Shown here: positions 39,996 through 49,381 of the stretch, piece by piece
Numbering within the stretch: position 1 is the first letter of the stretch
How the letters are laid out: every line of letters starts with the position of its first letter
NCBI GenBank assembly: GCA_015350385.1
Contig: WNKI01000001.1
Span: 1,109,870 to 1,173,869 of the forward strand
Length of the DNA: 64,000 bases
Direction of reading: 5' to 3'
From: Aculops lycopersici
Lineage: Eukaryota > Arthropoda > Arachnida > Trombidiformes > Eriophyidae
The notes under the pieces: model-generated
Seen by the model: the letters and a program-made list of their open reading frames with translations, nothing else
What the model was told of the DNA's origin: nothing
Database searches by the model: none
Program-made: the position numbers and the translations under genes

Positions 39996-41714
39996 AGCTC
40001 AGGTTGGCTGTCCGCAAGTATTGAGTGCTTCCCCTCCTTCTGCTCTCCCGCTTTTGATCATCGTCTCGTGGCCGATGAGCTGGGTGTTGAGTTGCGAGCA
40101 GTTACCTTTTTATTGGATCCATTATTTTCCTCGCTTACCTGCCGCAATGTTCGCTCACGAGGGTTAACTCTGCCAACGCTAGTCGCTCCACTTATTGTTA
40201 GTGTTGCGTCATAATCGTCGCTTTGCGTCAGCGGCGGCAGTAGTAGTATTGGTGGCGGCGGTGCTTATGGTAGCAAGTGAGCAACGTACCGCTGCCAAAA
40301 CTTATAGGCACTAGAATCGCCGATGGGCCTCACTTCAGGTGCGACTCAAGACCAAACGAAAGCCACTCACCGGAACGAGCAGCGTTTTAGATTCCCGTCA
40401 ATTTAAACTTTGCTCTCACTCTCGGGAAATTTTGCTCGCGCAACAAAGCGGAAGTTTGACGCCGTTTAAAACCGCCGTCATCAGTTATAGGTGATTGCCG
40501 CTCTAGTCTACCGCGGGTTCTATCGAATGTCCAGTGATTTCGAGGTCCATCTTGGTGGCGAGAGAATGAACTGGTGAAATAAAATGACTAGTTTGTTTGA
40601 ATATCATTACACATTTGAAATTTGACTGCGTAATCCAATTTGAACAAGTAGCAGTTGAGTTGGTCACCGCTTTTGTGTTGTTCTTCTCGTTTATATGTTT
40701 GCTCTGCTTTGTGAAACTAAAATGACGACCGTAACTGGCCATTGATCTTCGGCGATGTTCTTTTGTTGTCATTGTAGCTTATTTAAGAGGCAAAGAGATC
40801 ACAAGACAAACACACTAACCAACTTCTGACTTCTCAACTTCCTTTAAAAAAATCCCCTCTATTTGCTCCTCGTGACCCAAATAACACGACCACTAGCGAC
40901 AAATCCTCTCTGGTGATTAAAATTTGACTCGAGCCTCTGAACTTTACTTTTGAGCTTTTGAAAGTGGACTAACATTGGGATGTTAGATGTGTGGCCACTT
41001 CCGCTCGTTTGGTTGTGCGCAAGTCAACACGGCAGTCATTAGGATTGTAAATAAAACCGTGATTGTATATAAATCTGTCACTAGCACAATGATTGATCGC
41101 ACCTCGAGCATCCGAATCCAATCGCAATTCCGATTAGTTAGTGGCGGAGATCGTATGATTACTTGGACCAAGTTAAGCTGACCAAACTAGCCGCAACTTG
41201 ACTGTTTGTATGTGGTGGCTCCTGTGCCAATCTTTCTACGGAAATAGCTCGCTAGTGGATTCTATTTTAGGTTGTTTACTCTCTATCCCTATCAAATCCA
41301 TCTGCTTATTTTGTCTCTTGACCGTGAGCGCCGATAACTGGCCGCAGGGGACGGAACCACTTGTTAGACACAAGAACATGAGCCTGTCTTCGAGTAGCTC
41401 GTCGACGAACCGGACTTCAAGTGGCATGACTCTTGTGTCTCGAAGAGGGCCGGTTTTAAAAATAAATAGCCAGCTTATCAAGGTTAAGCGGTAGAGCGAT
41501 AAACTGAGCCAAGAGTTGAATTGATAAGCGGCCACTTGAATGCTTGATACAAACCCTTACGTCATCCGCTCCGCTCGCTTGCTCGCTCGCTCACTCACTG
41601 GCTTCAACTTTTATCCATCTCTACATACCTGCCGGTCGGTATGTGGAAGTGTTCATTCATTCATCTATTCATGCAAAGTTGAATGATATTCTAAACGAGA
41701 CACAAAACAACAAA

Positions 41715-42633
41715 ATGTTGACCAGATGGAAGTGTGAAGTCATTCTTAGTGTTGGTTTGATACTGAGCAACTTGATCTCATCTACTGATGCCCATGGACG
41801 ACTGCTGGAACCTCCGGCGCGAAACACTCTTTGGCGCTTTGGATTTAAGGCGCCCGCCAATTACAATGACAACGAGTTATTTTGCGGCGGCATTGGGGTA
41901 AGTAATATGAAAAGGGATAATGATTAAGTTTGAATTATTGTGTTTGATGAAAACCCTCTAATCTAGCAACCAACAAACCTACTAAAAAACACAGGGCATT
42001 GTGAGAAACGCAGGTAAGTGTGGAGTTTGCGGAGACCCTTATGATGGAGTTAGACTTCATGAAACTGGACAATCTATGGCATTGAATGAGACGACAAGAA
42101 ATTATTTTCCCGGATCTTCAATTGATTTGATGGTGGAGATTGTTGCTAATCACGGGGGAACCTTCAAGTTTGAAATGTGTTGGCGCGACGATTGGTCCTT
42201 CAAGGAAACAGAGGATTGTTTCGAAGGATTGAGGCTGAGCAACTTGGAACAAGCGGTGGTTGCATCGTCTCCAAATGGAAATGAGACAGCTACAAACGCA
42301 AGCAGTTCAGTGGAAAACAAAGAGACTTCCGAGCCATCAGCATTTGCAACCACGTCACTCGAGGATGAGTTCGAGTATGAACTAGACCCTGCAAGTGGAA
42401 CTGGAATATTTACAATGTCCGTCGATCTGCCCTTCAATAAAACATGTGAGAATTGCATCCTCAGGTGGCACTGGCGATCGGCAAATAATTGGGGCACTTG
42501 CGAGGATGGAAGCGAGCGAGTTGGTTGCGGCCACCAAGAGATTTACAGAAATTGCGCCGATGTTAGTGTCAAGAGAAACGGGGCTGGAATCAGACTTGGC
42601 TTCAATACAGAACGACGAAGGCGAAGACGTTAA
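41715..42633 (+). CDS. AA15-family lytic polysaccharide monooxygenase (secreted)
   Basis: Copper enzyme that, in the AA15 family, oxidatively cleaves chitin and/or cellulose outside the cell. Two exons, 41715-41897 and 41995-42633 (97-nt intron, phase 0), 273 residues. Signal peptide residues 1-26 (VILSVGLILSNLIS core) ends before His-27 of HGRLLEPPARN, which becomes the N-terminal His of the copper brace; the second His is in VANHGGTFKF. Other family marks are LFCGGIG, GKCGVCGDPYD, NNWGTCEDG and GCGHQEIYRNCADV, with matching cysteines. A Ser/Thr/Glu-rich loop of about 50 residues is inserted before YELDPASGTG. No CBM or GPI signal; the C-terminus is a short Arg run. The in-frame upstream extension to 41544 has no ATG-supported homology, so the ATG before the signal peptide is preferred. 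Role (cuticle remodelling or digestion) unknown. Confidence 0.92.
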
Positions 42634-42769
42634 TTTACATGAGCTAATTTGAAATATTTTATTGTACATCCTTCACTCACTTACTCACTCATTAACTCAC
42701 TTGCTTACAAAAGTGAGCCACAACCGATTAAATCTTATCTGATGCCTGACTTCCGGTTTGTTCTTCCAC

Positions 42770-45271
42770 TTAATTTATAAAATATTTACCTGCATGCGAG
42801 GGATTGTTCTGTGGATTGTAAGGGGCTTGAGTGGCTCTATACTGTTGCTGTTGATGCTGCTGGTGTTGGTTCCAAACATTCAGCTGCTGCGCTTGGTGAG
42901 GGTTCACCTGTTGTCGACTAAATAACCCATGCGGCGCTGATTGAGTACCTGGTACCTGAGGTGGTCGCATGGTGGTCAGTGTTGGTAGCTGTTGGTTTGC
43001 TTGAATCTGGTTACTTTGTAAGATAGCGTCTCGAACTCGAGACGCAACTTTGGGAAGTGGGCTCACGTAGCCCGAGGTAGTGGACAAGTTTGCGGGTTTT
43101 AGTGACTGGGATTGAGGCGCTGGTGCTGAGGCTGAAGTTTTCGGTGTCATCAAAATTGAGTTGATTGGTAAACTAGGCGATTGGTTTGCATTTACCTGTT
43201 GTTGCTGTTGGTTGTTTGGCCGATTGACGGGCAAGTTGACTCGCGGAAGTGACCTAAAATCCATTGGCGAACTGGAGCTCAGCGAGGGCGCCGACTCCTC
43301 GCTCGAGTCGCTGGGCTCGTCGGCGTCCGAATCCGGATCTTGGTTCGGGTTTTGGTCTATATTTTGGTTTCCATTGCTATTACCGCCATTGGCGTTGGGC
43401 AAATTATCTATCGCTTGGTTGGAGTCGTCACTTGATCGCCTGTCATATTTAGGCATTTCGTCATCGCCACCATCGCCGCCGCCTCCACTTCCGTATCCTG
43501 AACCCTCCGAGGGGTCCAAGGCTCCAGCATCGGCTCTGTCGTCCTCATTTGGCATTGAGCTACCTCTACCAGATTCGGCTCGATCCACCATGTAAGCTTC
43601 GTTTGGTCCCGGACCAAAACCTGTCGACTCTTCGTTGGAACTTCCGAGTACCTCATTGTAACCACCACCACCTGAGCTTCCCCGAGGTCCAGCGTCAAGC
43701 GCCTGCTGGTGGACCTGGCGATCGCTCATTGGATTGCGAGAGTTTTGCTGATTGTATGAGGCGGCCAAGTTCAATTGGTTGCTGCCACCTCCTCTGCCAC
43801 CATTTTGACCACCCCCAGCACCGTTATTGATGGACTTGCGACTAAAGTAAGCGTCATCATTTCCCCCTCCGTAGTCGTCGTTTGGATCTCCATCGGCATC
43901 GACACTTGCAACATTTCCGCCGCCGCCAGTCTGTGATTGATCCGTCATTGGCCGATTGAATTGTCTCTGGTGTTGGTGATTGTAGCTCGCCGCATCGCTA
44001 AGTCCATTGTTGTTGTGCTGATGCTGACGCCCATGACCTGATACTATTGTCCTCCTACTTTCAGGCACCAGATTCCTCTCCTCTCGTTCTGGCATATCGT
44101 CTTCGTCTACGTCACCTTCCTCAGCTGCTTCAATGCCGCCAGGTGAGGGTGGTCCATTCTGTTGCTGCTCACTTGAACCAGTTGACATGGACATTTGATT
44201 TGGATTAACTTCACCGCTCGCGCCATTTCCGTCCCATTTTCCCTGCGACGGCGACTCGTAACCATCCGATCCGGCCGTCAGCTCGGCGCCATTATTAGAA
44301 TTTCTACCCATAGGCGAGACGTAGTCCTGTCCTCTGCCCTCGTAATGCTCCGCCTGACTCTTCAGAAACATCTCTCGATCCTCAGGCGACAGGTAGGTGT
44401 CAGGTGCAGTGTCGGCCGTTTGCAAACTATCGCTGCTCGAGTCAGTGCCACCTGTTTGCTGGTTAAAATCTCGTCCTCCAGTTATCGGCGGCAAGGTGGT
44501 TGGTTGCCTCAAAAGCGGGGGTCTAATTTGTTCGCCGTCATCGAATCTGTCGATTGAACTCGAGCCCAGAGTTTGACGGATACCATTTGAAACTTGATCT
44601 CCGCTAGGTATTTGCTGGCGCTGGTGTTGCTGTTGAAACAGACGCGGCGGCTGAGAGGTTTGAGAAGGAATCGATTTGATTCTTTGGTTTTCTGAGGCGA
44701 CCTGCTGATCTACGGCCGAGTAGTGTGCGTCAACGAGTAGTGTGTTTCCGTTTGTGGAGCAGAGACAGAGAATACCAACAAGTGAGGTGATAAAAATTAC
44801 AAATAGCACTGAGGTTGTAATGGAGAAAATCTTATCCACCTTTGCCTCGGGGGACGATTGTCCAGGAGTCACTTGCTCCGTTGATTTACAGCTAGCAGTC
44901 GTCGAGTTAACCCTCTTCTTGCCTCCATTGGTAGTTTCTCTCTCGTCCCTCAATTTTTCGTAATTAACAGCTTGATCTTTGGGCAGGTAAATGTTCGATG
45001 TAAGAGGTATAATAGTTTCATGTTTCATTGATGACATCTGATAATCAATAGTTGGACAATTTTCTATTTGATTCACTCGGACCCTTCTTCGTAACATTGT
45101 CTTTGAGTTAACAAATGACCGATTGTTAGCTTTGTCTTCGACTGATGCACTTGTAGCCATCATCATGGCTCTTGAAGATTCTTTATCAAAATTGGCCATC
45201 ATGTACAAGCTAGGATCTAGTTGGGTGGAAGTTGTTTGCTTGTTCACCTTGTTGCAGTTGATGTGGTCCAT
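42770..45271 (-). CDS. orphan single-pass membrane protein with huge low-complexity ectodomain/tail
   Basis: 833 codons, single exon; I do not recognise a family. Residues 1-147 are polar with a basic patch (LRRRVRV, GGKKR); residues 148-171 form one strong transmembrane helix (ITTSVLFVIFITSLVGILCL). The remaining ~660 residues are Gln/Asn/Gly/Ser/Asp/Pro-rich without cysteines after the helix, and with acidic clusters (EEGDVDEDDMPEREER). With no signal peptide, a type II orientation would put the long low-complexity part outside; the reverse is possible. The open frame survives 2.5 kb and uses mixed codons, which argues that it is a real gene. It is convergent with the LPMO gene (136 bp apart). 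A CAG|GTAAAT near the stop could be a splice donor. Confidence 0.65.
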   Translation of the reverse strand: MDHINCNKVNKQTTSTQLDPSLYMMANFDKESSRAMMMATSASVEDKANNRSFVNSKTMLRRRVRVNQIENCPTIDYQMSSMKHETIIPLTSNIYLPKDQAVNYEKLRDERETTNGGKKRVNSTTASCKSTEQVTPGQSSPEAKVDKIFSITTSVLFVIFITSLVGILCLCSTNGNTLLVDAHYSAVDQQVASENQRIKSIPSQTSQPPRLFQQQHQRQQIPSGDQVSNGIRQTLGSSSIDRFDDGEQIRPPLLRQPTTLPPITGGRDFNQQTGGTDSSSDSLQTADTAPDTYLSPEDREMFLKSQAEHYEGRGQDYVSPMGRNSNNGAELTAGSDGYESPSQGKWDGNGASGEVNPNQMSMSTGSSEQQQNGPPSPGGIEAAEEGDVDEDDMPEREERNLVPESRRTIVSGHGRQHQHNNNGLSDAASYNHQHQRQFNRPMTDQSQTGGGGNVASVDADGDPNDDYGGGNDDAYFSRKSINNGAGGGQNGGRGGGSNQLNLAASYNQQNSRNPMSDRQVHQQALDAGPRGSSGGGGYNEVLGSSNEESTGFGPGPNEAYMVDRAESGRGSSMPNEDDRADAGALDPSEGSGYGSGGGGDGGDDEMPKYDRRSSDDSNQAIDNLPNANGGNSNGNQNIDQNPNQDPDSDADEPSDSSEESAPSLSSSSPMDFRSLPRVNLPVNRPNNQQQQQVNANQSPSLPINSILMTPKTSASAPAPQSQSLKPANLSTTSGYVSPLPKVASRVRDAILQSNQIQANQQLPTLTTMRPPQVPGTQSAPHGLFSRQQVNPHQAQQLNVWNQHQQHQQQQYRATQAPYNPQNNPSHAGKYFIN

Positions 45272-46240
45272 TTAAGAAGGTTAGTGTTATTGTTGACTCA
45301 GATGATGTCGCCAAAATGGTCCGTCGTCTGTGGCCACGACAACTAACTTGATGCAATCGTGCGAACCATTGGGCAATCTTGACTTAAACTCATTGGTAGT
45401 AGTATTTTATGGAAACTGGACTCTCAATTTCACTTTGATGATCTTGATGAGAGTAAACTTTCTCCAGTTGGTGATGGTTCAAGACTAGAGGAGAGAGCGA
45501 AAGATAACTAACTAATTGTTGATGCTGACGGCAAGCAAGAGAGTTAGTTGATTGGATTTCATGAAGAAACGAAACGAAACTAAACGAAACCTGCGATCCT
45601 ACTATCATCTATTAGCTTGACTTATCCCAAGCAAGAGTGTCAGCAAAGTTCAAACCAAGATTTCCGGCGACCTACAGGCGCCAAGATCGTGATCACTAGC
45701 TCAGGCTTCCAGCTAACTGGAAGTTAGCTGGTTGCCTGTGTATCGTTATTGGTTCTATGGTAAGATTACCTGCCGCCAGTAGAAGCGCCATACAAAACTA
45801 GTTTTACTGACTTGCAGCCGACTATTAGACTCATCATCCTGACAATAGACTTGCCTCTACTCACTATCGAGAGACAAGTTGGCGACGCCAACTACTTCAA
45901 TGATAACGATAAACTCTCCCATGAATCATCGTGACACAAGGTTAGCAATGTTTTGTCCTTTGTGCTATGTGAATTGCCAGTGCCATCCTATCAAAGGGGT
46001 AGTTCAACGCAGGAAGCTGAGTGGTGATCTTGAGTTGTGATTCATTCATTTCAGAATGTACAACGACAATTGTACATTTTGCTGCGGCTAGTGGCGGCGG
46101 TAGTAGTAGTTATCGGAAGAGATTGCATCACCTATTATGGAGTGTTGATCCCATTGAACCATCTATATCACCAATTCATAGACTGGGTTAGAGTCTATTA
46201 TTCGTAACCTCCAAGTGGGAGGATGCATCGCTTTCATCTT
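45272..46240. other. spacer upstream of the orphan membrane protein gene
   Basis: No supported gene. It includes probable 5' UTR/promoter of the minus-strand gene, a 37-base near-perfect hairpin at 45702-45738 and a 9-bp hairpin at 46055-46078. Weak exon-like signals begin near 46053 (see the entry at 46275). Confidence 0.4.
45702..45738. repeat. 15-bp hairpin with symmetric TT/TT internal loop
   Basis: CAGGC-tt-CCAGCTAACT-gga-AGTTAGCTGG-tt-GCCTG: both stem segments pair exactly, around a 3-base loop. The tiny loop argues against a microRNA precursor. Confidence 0.85.
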
Positions 46241-46274
46241 AGCAGAGCCAGGAAGTGGTGGTTTGTCTTCCTAG

Positions 46275-46805
46275 CTCCTGTGCTTCGATGTCGATGTTCT
46301 CACTTGCCTCGCAATGCAATGCAACATCGATGGTTAGTAGGTGGTTATGTAATTGCACTGTCTCACAGGTGATTTTTTTAAATCAGACTCCGTGTTGCTT
46401 ACGATTCCACCTGAGCGCCTTAACGCAAGGGTCTTGCCGGCAGTTCAATTCAATGAAGTAGCTTTCAGTGTATGTGCTACACTTGAAGAGTCCATTGTGC
46501 AGTGTTGTCGATGCCATCAGCTGTTGCGCCCACCTGACGTTTGTCGCCAGTGTATTGAAGCTTCTGTTGTCATTGAGAACAACCTGTATCCCAACTATCG
46601 CTTGTGCCTTTTTGCTATCTTAATCAACCTTCACCTGGTGCGACTCGGTCGAAAGGGTGATCATGTTATATATGATGTGATCGGAAATTTGATGATGTCT
46701 TGCGGGGTAGCTTCAGTTCAAGCTCGATTCGAAGATAGCAATCCTACAAATCCTGTGTCTCGTCAAATGGTGGCGCAAACAAAGAGAAAGAAATCACTCA
46801 TCTAA
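46275..46805 (+). CDS. possible uncharacterised gene fragment, spliced
   Basis: The frame ending at TAA 46803-46805 is open from 46338 and codes a protein-like sequence with no low complexity: LPAVQFNEVAFSVCATLEES, a cysteine cluster (CCRCHQLL...CRQC), then a hydrophobic run (LCLFAILINLHLV) and a basic tail (KRKKSLI). A good acceptor (TTTGTCTTCCTAG ending 46274) and donor (GTTAGT at 46333) would add an upstream piece in the same frame through a 36- or 54-base intron (acceptors at 46368 or 46386), giving CFDVDVLTCLAMQCNID before DSVLLTI. That layout faintly recalls the membrane-proximal part of integrin alpha chains, but the downstream half does not. Start and upstream exons are unknown; it may be a gene remnant. 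Confidence 0.35.
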
Positions 46806-47181
46806 CAAGGAATCGACATAAAACACTTGAATAGTCGATGATTCTTTCAAACTAGATCTCGCTAATTCCTAATACCCGGAGTCAAAAAGTTGTCTCGTCA
46901 ATTCTGAGTGTGACGAGATAAGATAAACAAACGTCCTAGTTGTAAGTAAACTGTATACCTGCAACCAGTGTACCAGGTCACTTGGCAGGAAGACTATATT
47001 TTGGAGAAAATCTTTCAATTTGAATTTAAACTCTATAAAATATATCATAAAATCATTTCTACTGTCTCTCTGCCCTGTTGTGTCAAATCCATCAGTTAAT
47101 CAGTTTCCCGAAAAGCTTTTTGATCTAGCTCATGCGGATAGATGGTTGATTGATTGATAATCATCATCATCATCATCAAGT
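46806..47181. other. spacer, nothing recognised
   Basis: 376 bases between the uncertain frame and Arl1. It includes an imperfect hairpin at about 46960-46991 and a (ATC)n run near 47160-47179 adjoining the Arl1 stop codon. No gene seen. Confidence 0.5.
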
Positions 47182-47724
47182 TTATTGTTGTGCCAAGAGA
47201 GCACTAGCCATCCAATCCATTGCCTCGTCCAGTCCATCACCCTTAATCGCAGATGTTTTGAATATTTGGAATGTCCGGCTTTTCAACATGTCCAATCCTA
47301 ATGCTTGATGTATCTCTGTTAAGCTCATAGCGTTTGGCATATCTTGCTTGTTTGCCAATACAAGGAGAATGGACTTCTTGAGCTCGTCCTCCTCTAACAT
47401 TAAGACTAGCTCTTGTCTAGAGATCTGTATTCGTTCGCGGTCGGCAGAATCAACAACATACACAATGGCGTCTGTATTTGTATAATAACATCGCCAATAA
47501 GGCCTTATACTTGTCTGACCACCCAAATCCCAGACTTGAAATTTTAAATTCCGATGGGTGACCTGTTCGACATTGAAGCCGATAGTTGGAATTGTTGTGA
47601 TAACCTCGCCACCTTGTAATCTGTATAGGATTGTTGTCTTTCCAGCACCATCTAAACCTAGAATGAGGATTCGCATTTCTCGCGATCCGATCAATTGCTT
47701 GAAATAACTGAAAATGCCACCCAT
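47182..47724 (-). CDS. ARL1: ADP-ribosylation factor-like GTPase 1 (Arl1)
   Basis: 180-residue small GTPase that in the family recruits GRIP-domain golgins to the trans-Golgi. The ATG at 47724 gives MGGIFSYF, with Gly-2 for N-myristoylation; upstream in-frame sequence (to 47805) has no ATG and is excluded. P-loop GLDGAGKTT (residues 24-32), switch [11 protein letters not shown], switch [19 protein letters not shown] (Arl1-typical), NKQD near 126 and TSA near 160 are all present. Single exon. The stop codon overlaps AATAAA (CAATAAA), so the 3' UTR must be very short. Divergent from DNAJC11, with 295 bases between the ATGs. Confidence 0.96.
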   Translation of the reverse strand: MGGIFSYFKQLIGSREMRILILGLDGAGKTTILYRLQGGEVITTIPTIGFNVEQVTHRNLKFQVWDLGGQTSIRPYWRCYYTNTDAIVYVVDSADRERIQISRQELVLMLEEDELKKSILLVLANKQDMPNAMSLTEIHQALGLDMLKSRTFQIFKTSAIKGDGLDEAMDWMASALLAQQ

Positions 47725-48019
47725 CGTGAAATATGGTACAGGTGTCAAGGTGTATATATGTGTATCAAGCCTTAAATATATTTTGTCCAATATTGGCGAG
47801 GTCAATAATTGTCTTAGGATAGTAAATCAACATTAATGGAGGAGAGTTTTTTTGACAATATCATGGTTCCCCCGAGAGATTCTGACACGTTTAGCATTTT
47901 CTCTGAGCATGTGTGCAGCGCTCTGCGCTCAAATTCATGATAAGCCACAATAAAAACAAACTAGATTCGATTCCTAAAACTTCTATTATCATCATCATTA
48001 TCTCATCATCGGCATCAAG
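47725..48019. promoter_or_regulatory. compact bidirectional promoter region Arl1/DNAJC11
   Basis: Only 295 bases separate the divergent ATGs, so both promoters and 5' UTRs must be inside. No TATA consensus stands out. Confidence 0.55.
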
Positions 48020-49273
48020 ATGATGACTGCCAGTAACCACGATTATTATCTTATACTAAATGTAGATGTCAATGCCTCACAGGAAGAGATCTCGAGAGCA
48101 TATAAAAACTTAGCACGCAAGTATCATCCAGATAAGAACAATCAAGATGAGAGATCCAGGCGCGAGGCTCAAGTTATATTTCAAAGAATCAAGACTGCCT
48201 ATGATGTATTGGGAGATCCACATCGAAGAATTATCTACAACACCCTCGGGCCCGATGGACTTAAAATAAAGGACTGGCAAGTGGATGCCAAACGCATGAC
48301 TGCCCAGGAGATACGTGATGAATTCGTTAGGTTGCAAAAACAATCTTTGGACAACCAGATGGCCTTAGTTGCCAAACCTCGAGCCTCATTTACAGTGGCC
48401 CTCGATGCATCTGATATATTTGCCCAGAAATCATTCGAAGACTTTGATGATGAAATGCTCGACGACGATGCCACGGTCTACTCATTACCATCTATCGAAA
48501 TTAGATCTCTTTCAGCGAATATGGCGGTGGAAAATCATCTAGAGACAAATCACTCGATAACCTTGAGTGGAAATTTAATAACGAAGAATGGTAATGGCGA
48601 TGGGTCATTTGGAACAATTTACAATTACAAATATTCGCCAGCAACTCAATACAATCTACTATATCAAATTGGCCGTGGGCCAGTCCTCTCAGCGAGCGTT
48701 AGTCACCAAATGAATGATAAAACTTCAGTCTTTTGTCGGGGTATGTTGGTATTCGACACCTATGGCATTACACCTGGTGCCAGGATTACATTTGCTCATA
48801 AAATAAGAAACTATTTAATAGGAAAAATTACCTACAAGGAAGGAATCAATTCGTCTGTTACTACTTCGCTAATATATATCAATGAGAAACTATTATTTGA
48901 AGTGACAACATCTTATAAGCTAAGTCAATTGCATCAAGGAGTGTCCGTGGATTTCGGCTACAAGTTTAACAATGATGATTCTAAGTTGAGTATCTCTCTG
49001 GCAGCTGGAACTAGTGATGGAATTGCCGTTGAGTATGGCTGTGAAACACGTATCTTCGAGATCAATGTCGTAGGTGCGGCTTTGTCATTTAGTCTTCAGG
49101 CTGGAATAACGCTCAAATTGAAATTCAATCGAGCCAATCAAGAATTTAACGTGCCAATATATTTATCCGACGAGGTCCATTCAGCGCCAATATTCTATGG
49201 CACCATGGTTCCTTTGGTCATATATTACGTAGTGGATCAATGTTACTTGAAACGGTATAAAAAGTTGTGCTGA
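48020..49273 (+). CDS. DNAJC11: DNAJC11-like J-domain protein lacking the C-terminal domain
   Basis: 417 residues, single exon. J domain at residues 8-75 with the Hsp70-activating HPD at 36-38 (KYHPDKNN), then TLGPDGL and a beta-rich middle region (ITLSGNLITKNG, GRGPVLSASVSHQ, GYKFNNDDSKLSISL) typical of DNAJC11, a mitochondrial outer-membrane/MICOS-associated chaperone. It ends ...VPLVIYYVVDQCYLKRYKKLC. Family members are about 560 residues and continue with a coiled-coil plus DUF3395 domain of ~140 residues, which is absent here. Only 108 bases lie between this stop and the proposed last exon of the convergent HMG20-like gene, so the domain cannot be hidden downstream. ATG choice: MM start at 48020; either Met is possible. 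Confidence 0.88.
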   Translation: MMTASNHDYYLILNVDVNASQEEISRAYKNLARKYHPDKNNQDERSRREAQVIFQRIKTAYDVLGDPHRRIIYNTLGPDGLKIKDWQVDAKRMTAQEIRDEFVRLQKQSLDNQMALVAKPRASFTVALDASDIFAQKSFEDFDDEMLDDDATVYSLPSIEIRSLSANMAVENHLETNHSITLSGNLITKNGNGDGSFGTIYNYKYSPATQYNLLYQIGRGPVLSASVSHQMNDKTSVFCRGMLVFDTYGITPGARITFAHKIRNYLIGKITYKEGINSSVTTSLIYINEKLLFEVTTSYKLSQLHQGVSVDFGYKFNNDDSKLSISLAAGTSDGIAVEYGCETRIFEINVVGAALSFSLQAGITLKLKFNRANQEFNVPIYLSDEVHSAPIFYGTMVPLVIYYVVDQCYLKRYKKLC

Positions 49274-49381
49274 CAGGTGGTAGTGATGAAAATCTATATA
49301 GTGGACAGTGACCAATTAGTGTGATACATACTAGCACTTGACAAATATACTAGTCATATTTTTTATACTACGGTAGAGAGT

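Larger units (their letters stand above)
36828..41714. other. gene-poor region between Fer3 and the LPMO gene
   Basis: Nearly 4.9 kb without a supported gene. Open frames are short and low-complexity. Contents: a perfect 12-bp hairpin at 37736-37768, CGT/GTC trinucleotide runs near 37595 and 38610, a TATATAAAAGG element at 39985-39995, and octamer ACTTCCGG/CCGGAAGT copies. It could serve as regulatory sequence for the developmental bHLH gene; that is inference. Confidence 0.45.

Noticed and set aside
46960..46991. Possible tRNA-like or regulatory hairpin
   Set aside because: Pairing is imperfect and no tRNA A/B box or anticodon arm can be drawn. No convincing tRNA was found anywhere in the window.
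47725..47805. N-terminal extension of Arl1
   Set aside because: No ATG in the extension; the family start MGG with a myristoylation glycine lies at 47724.
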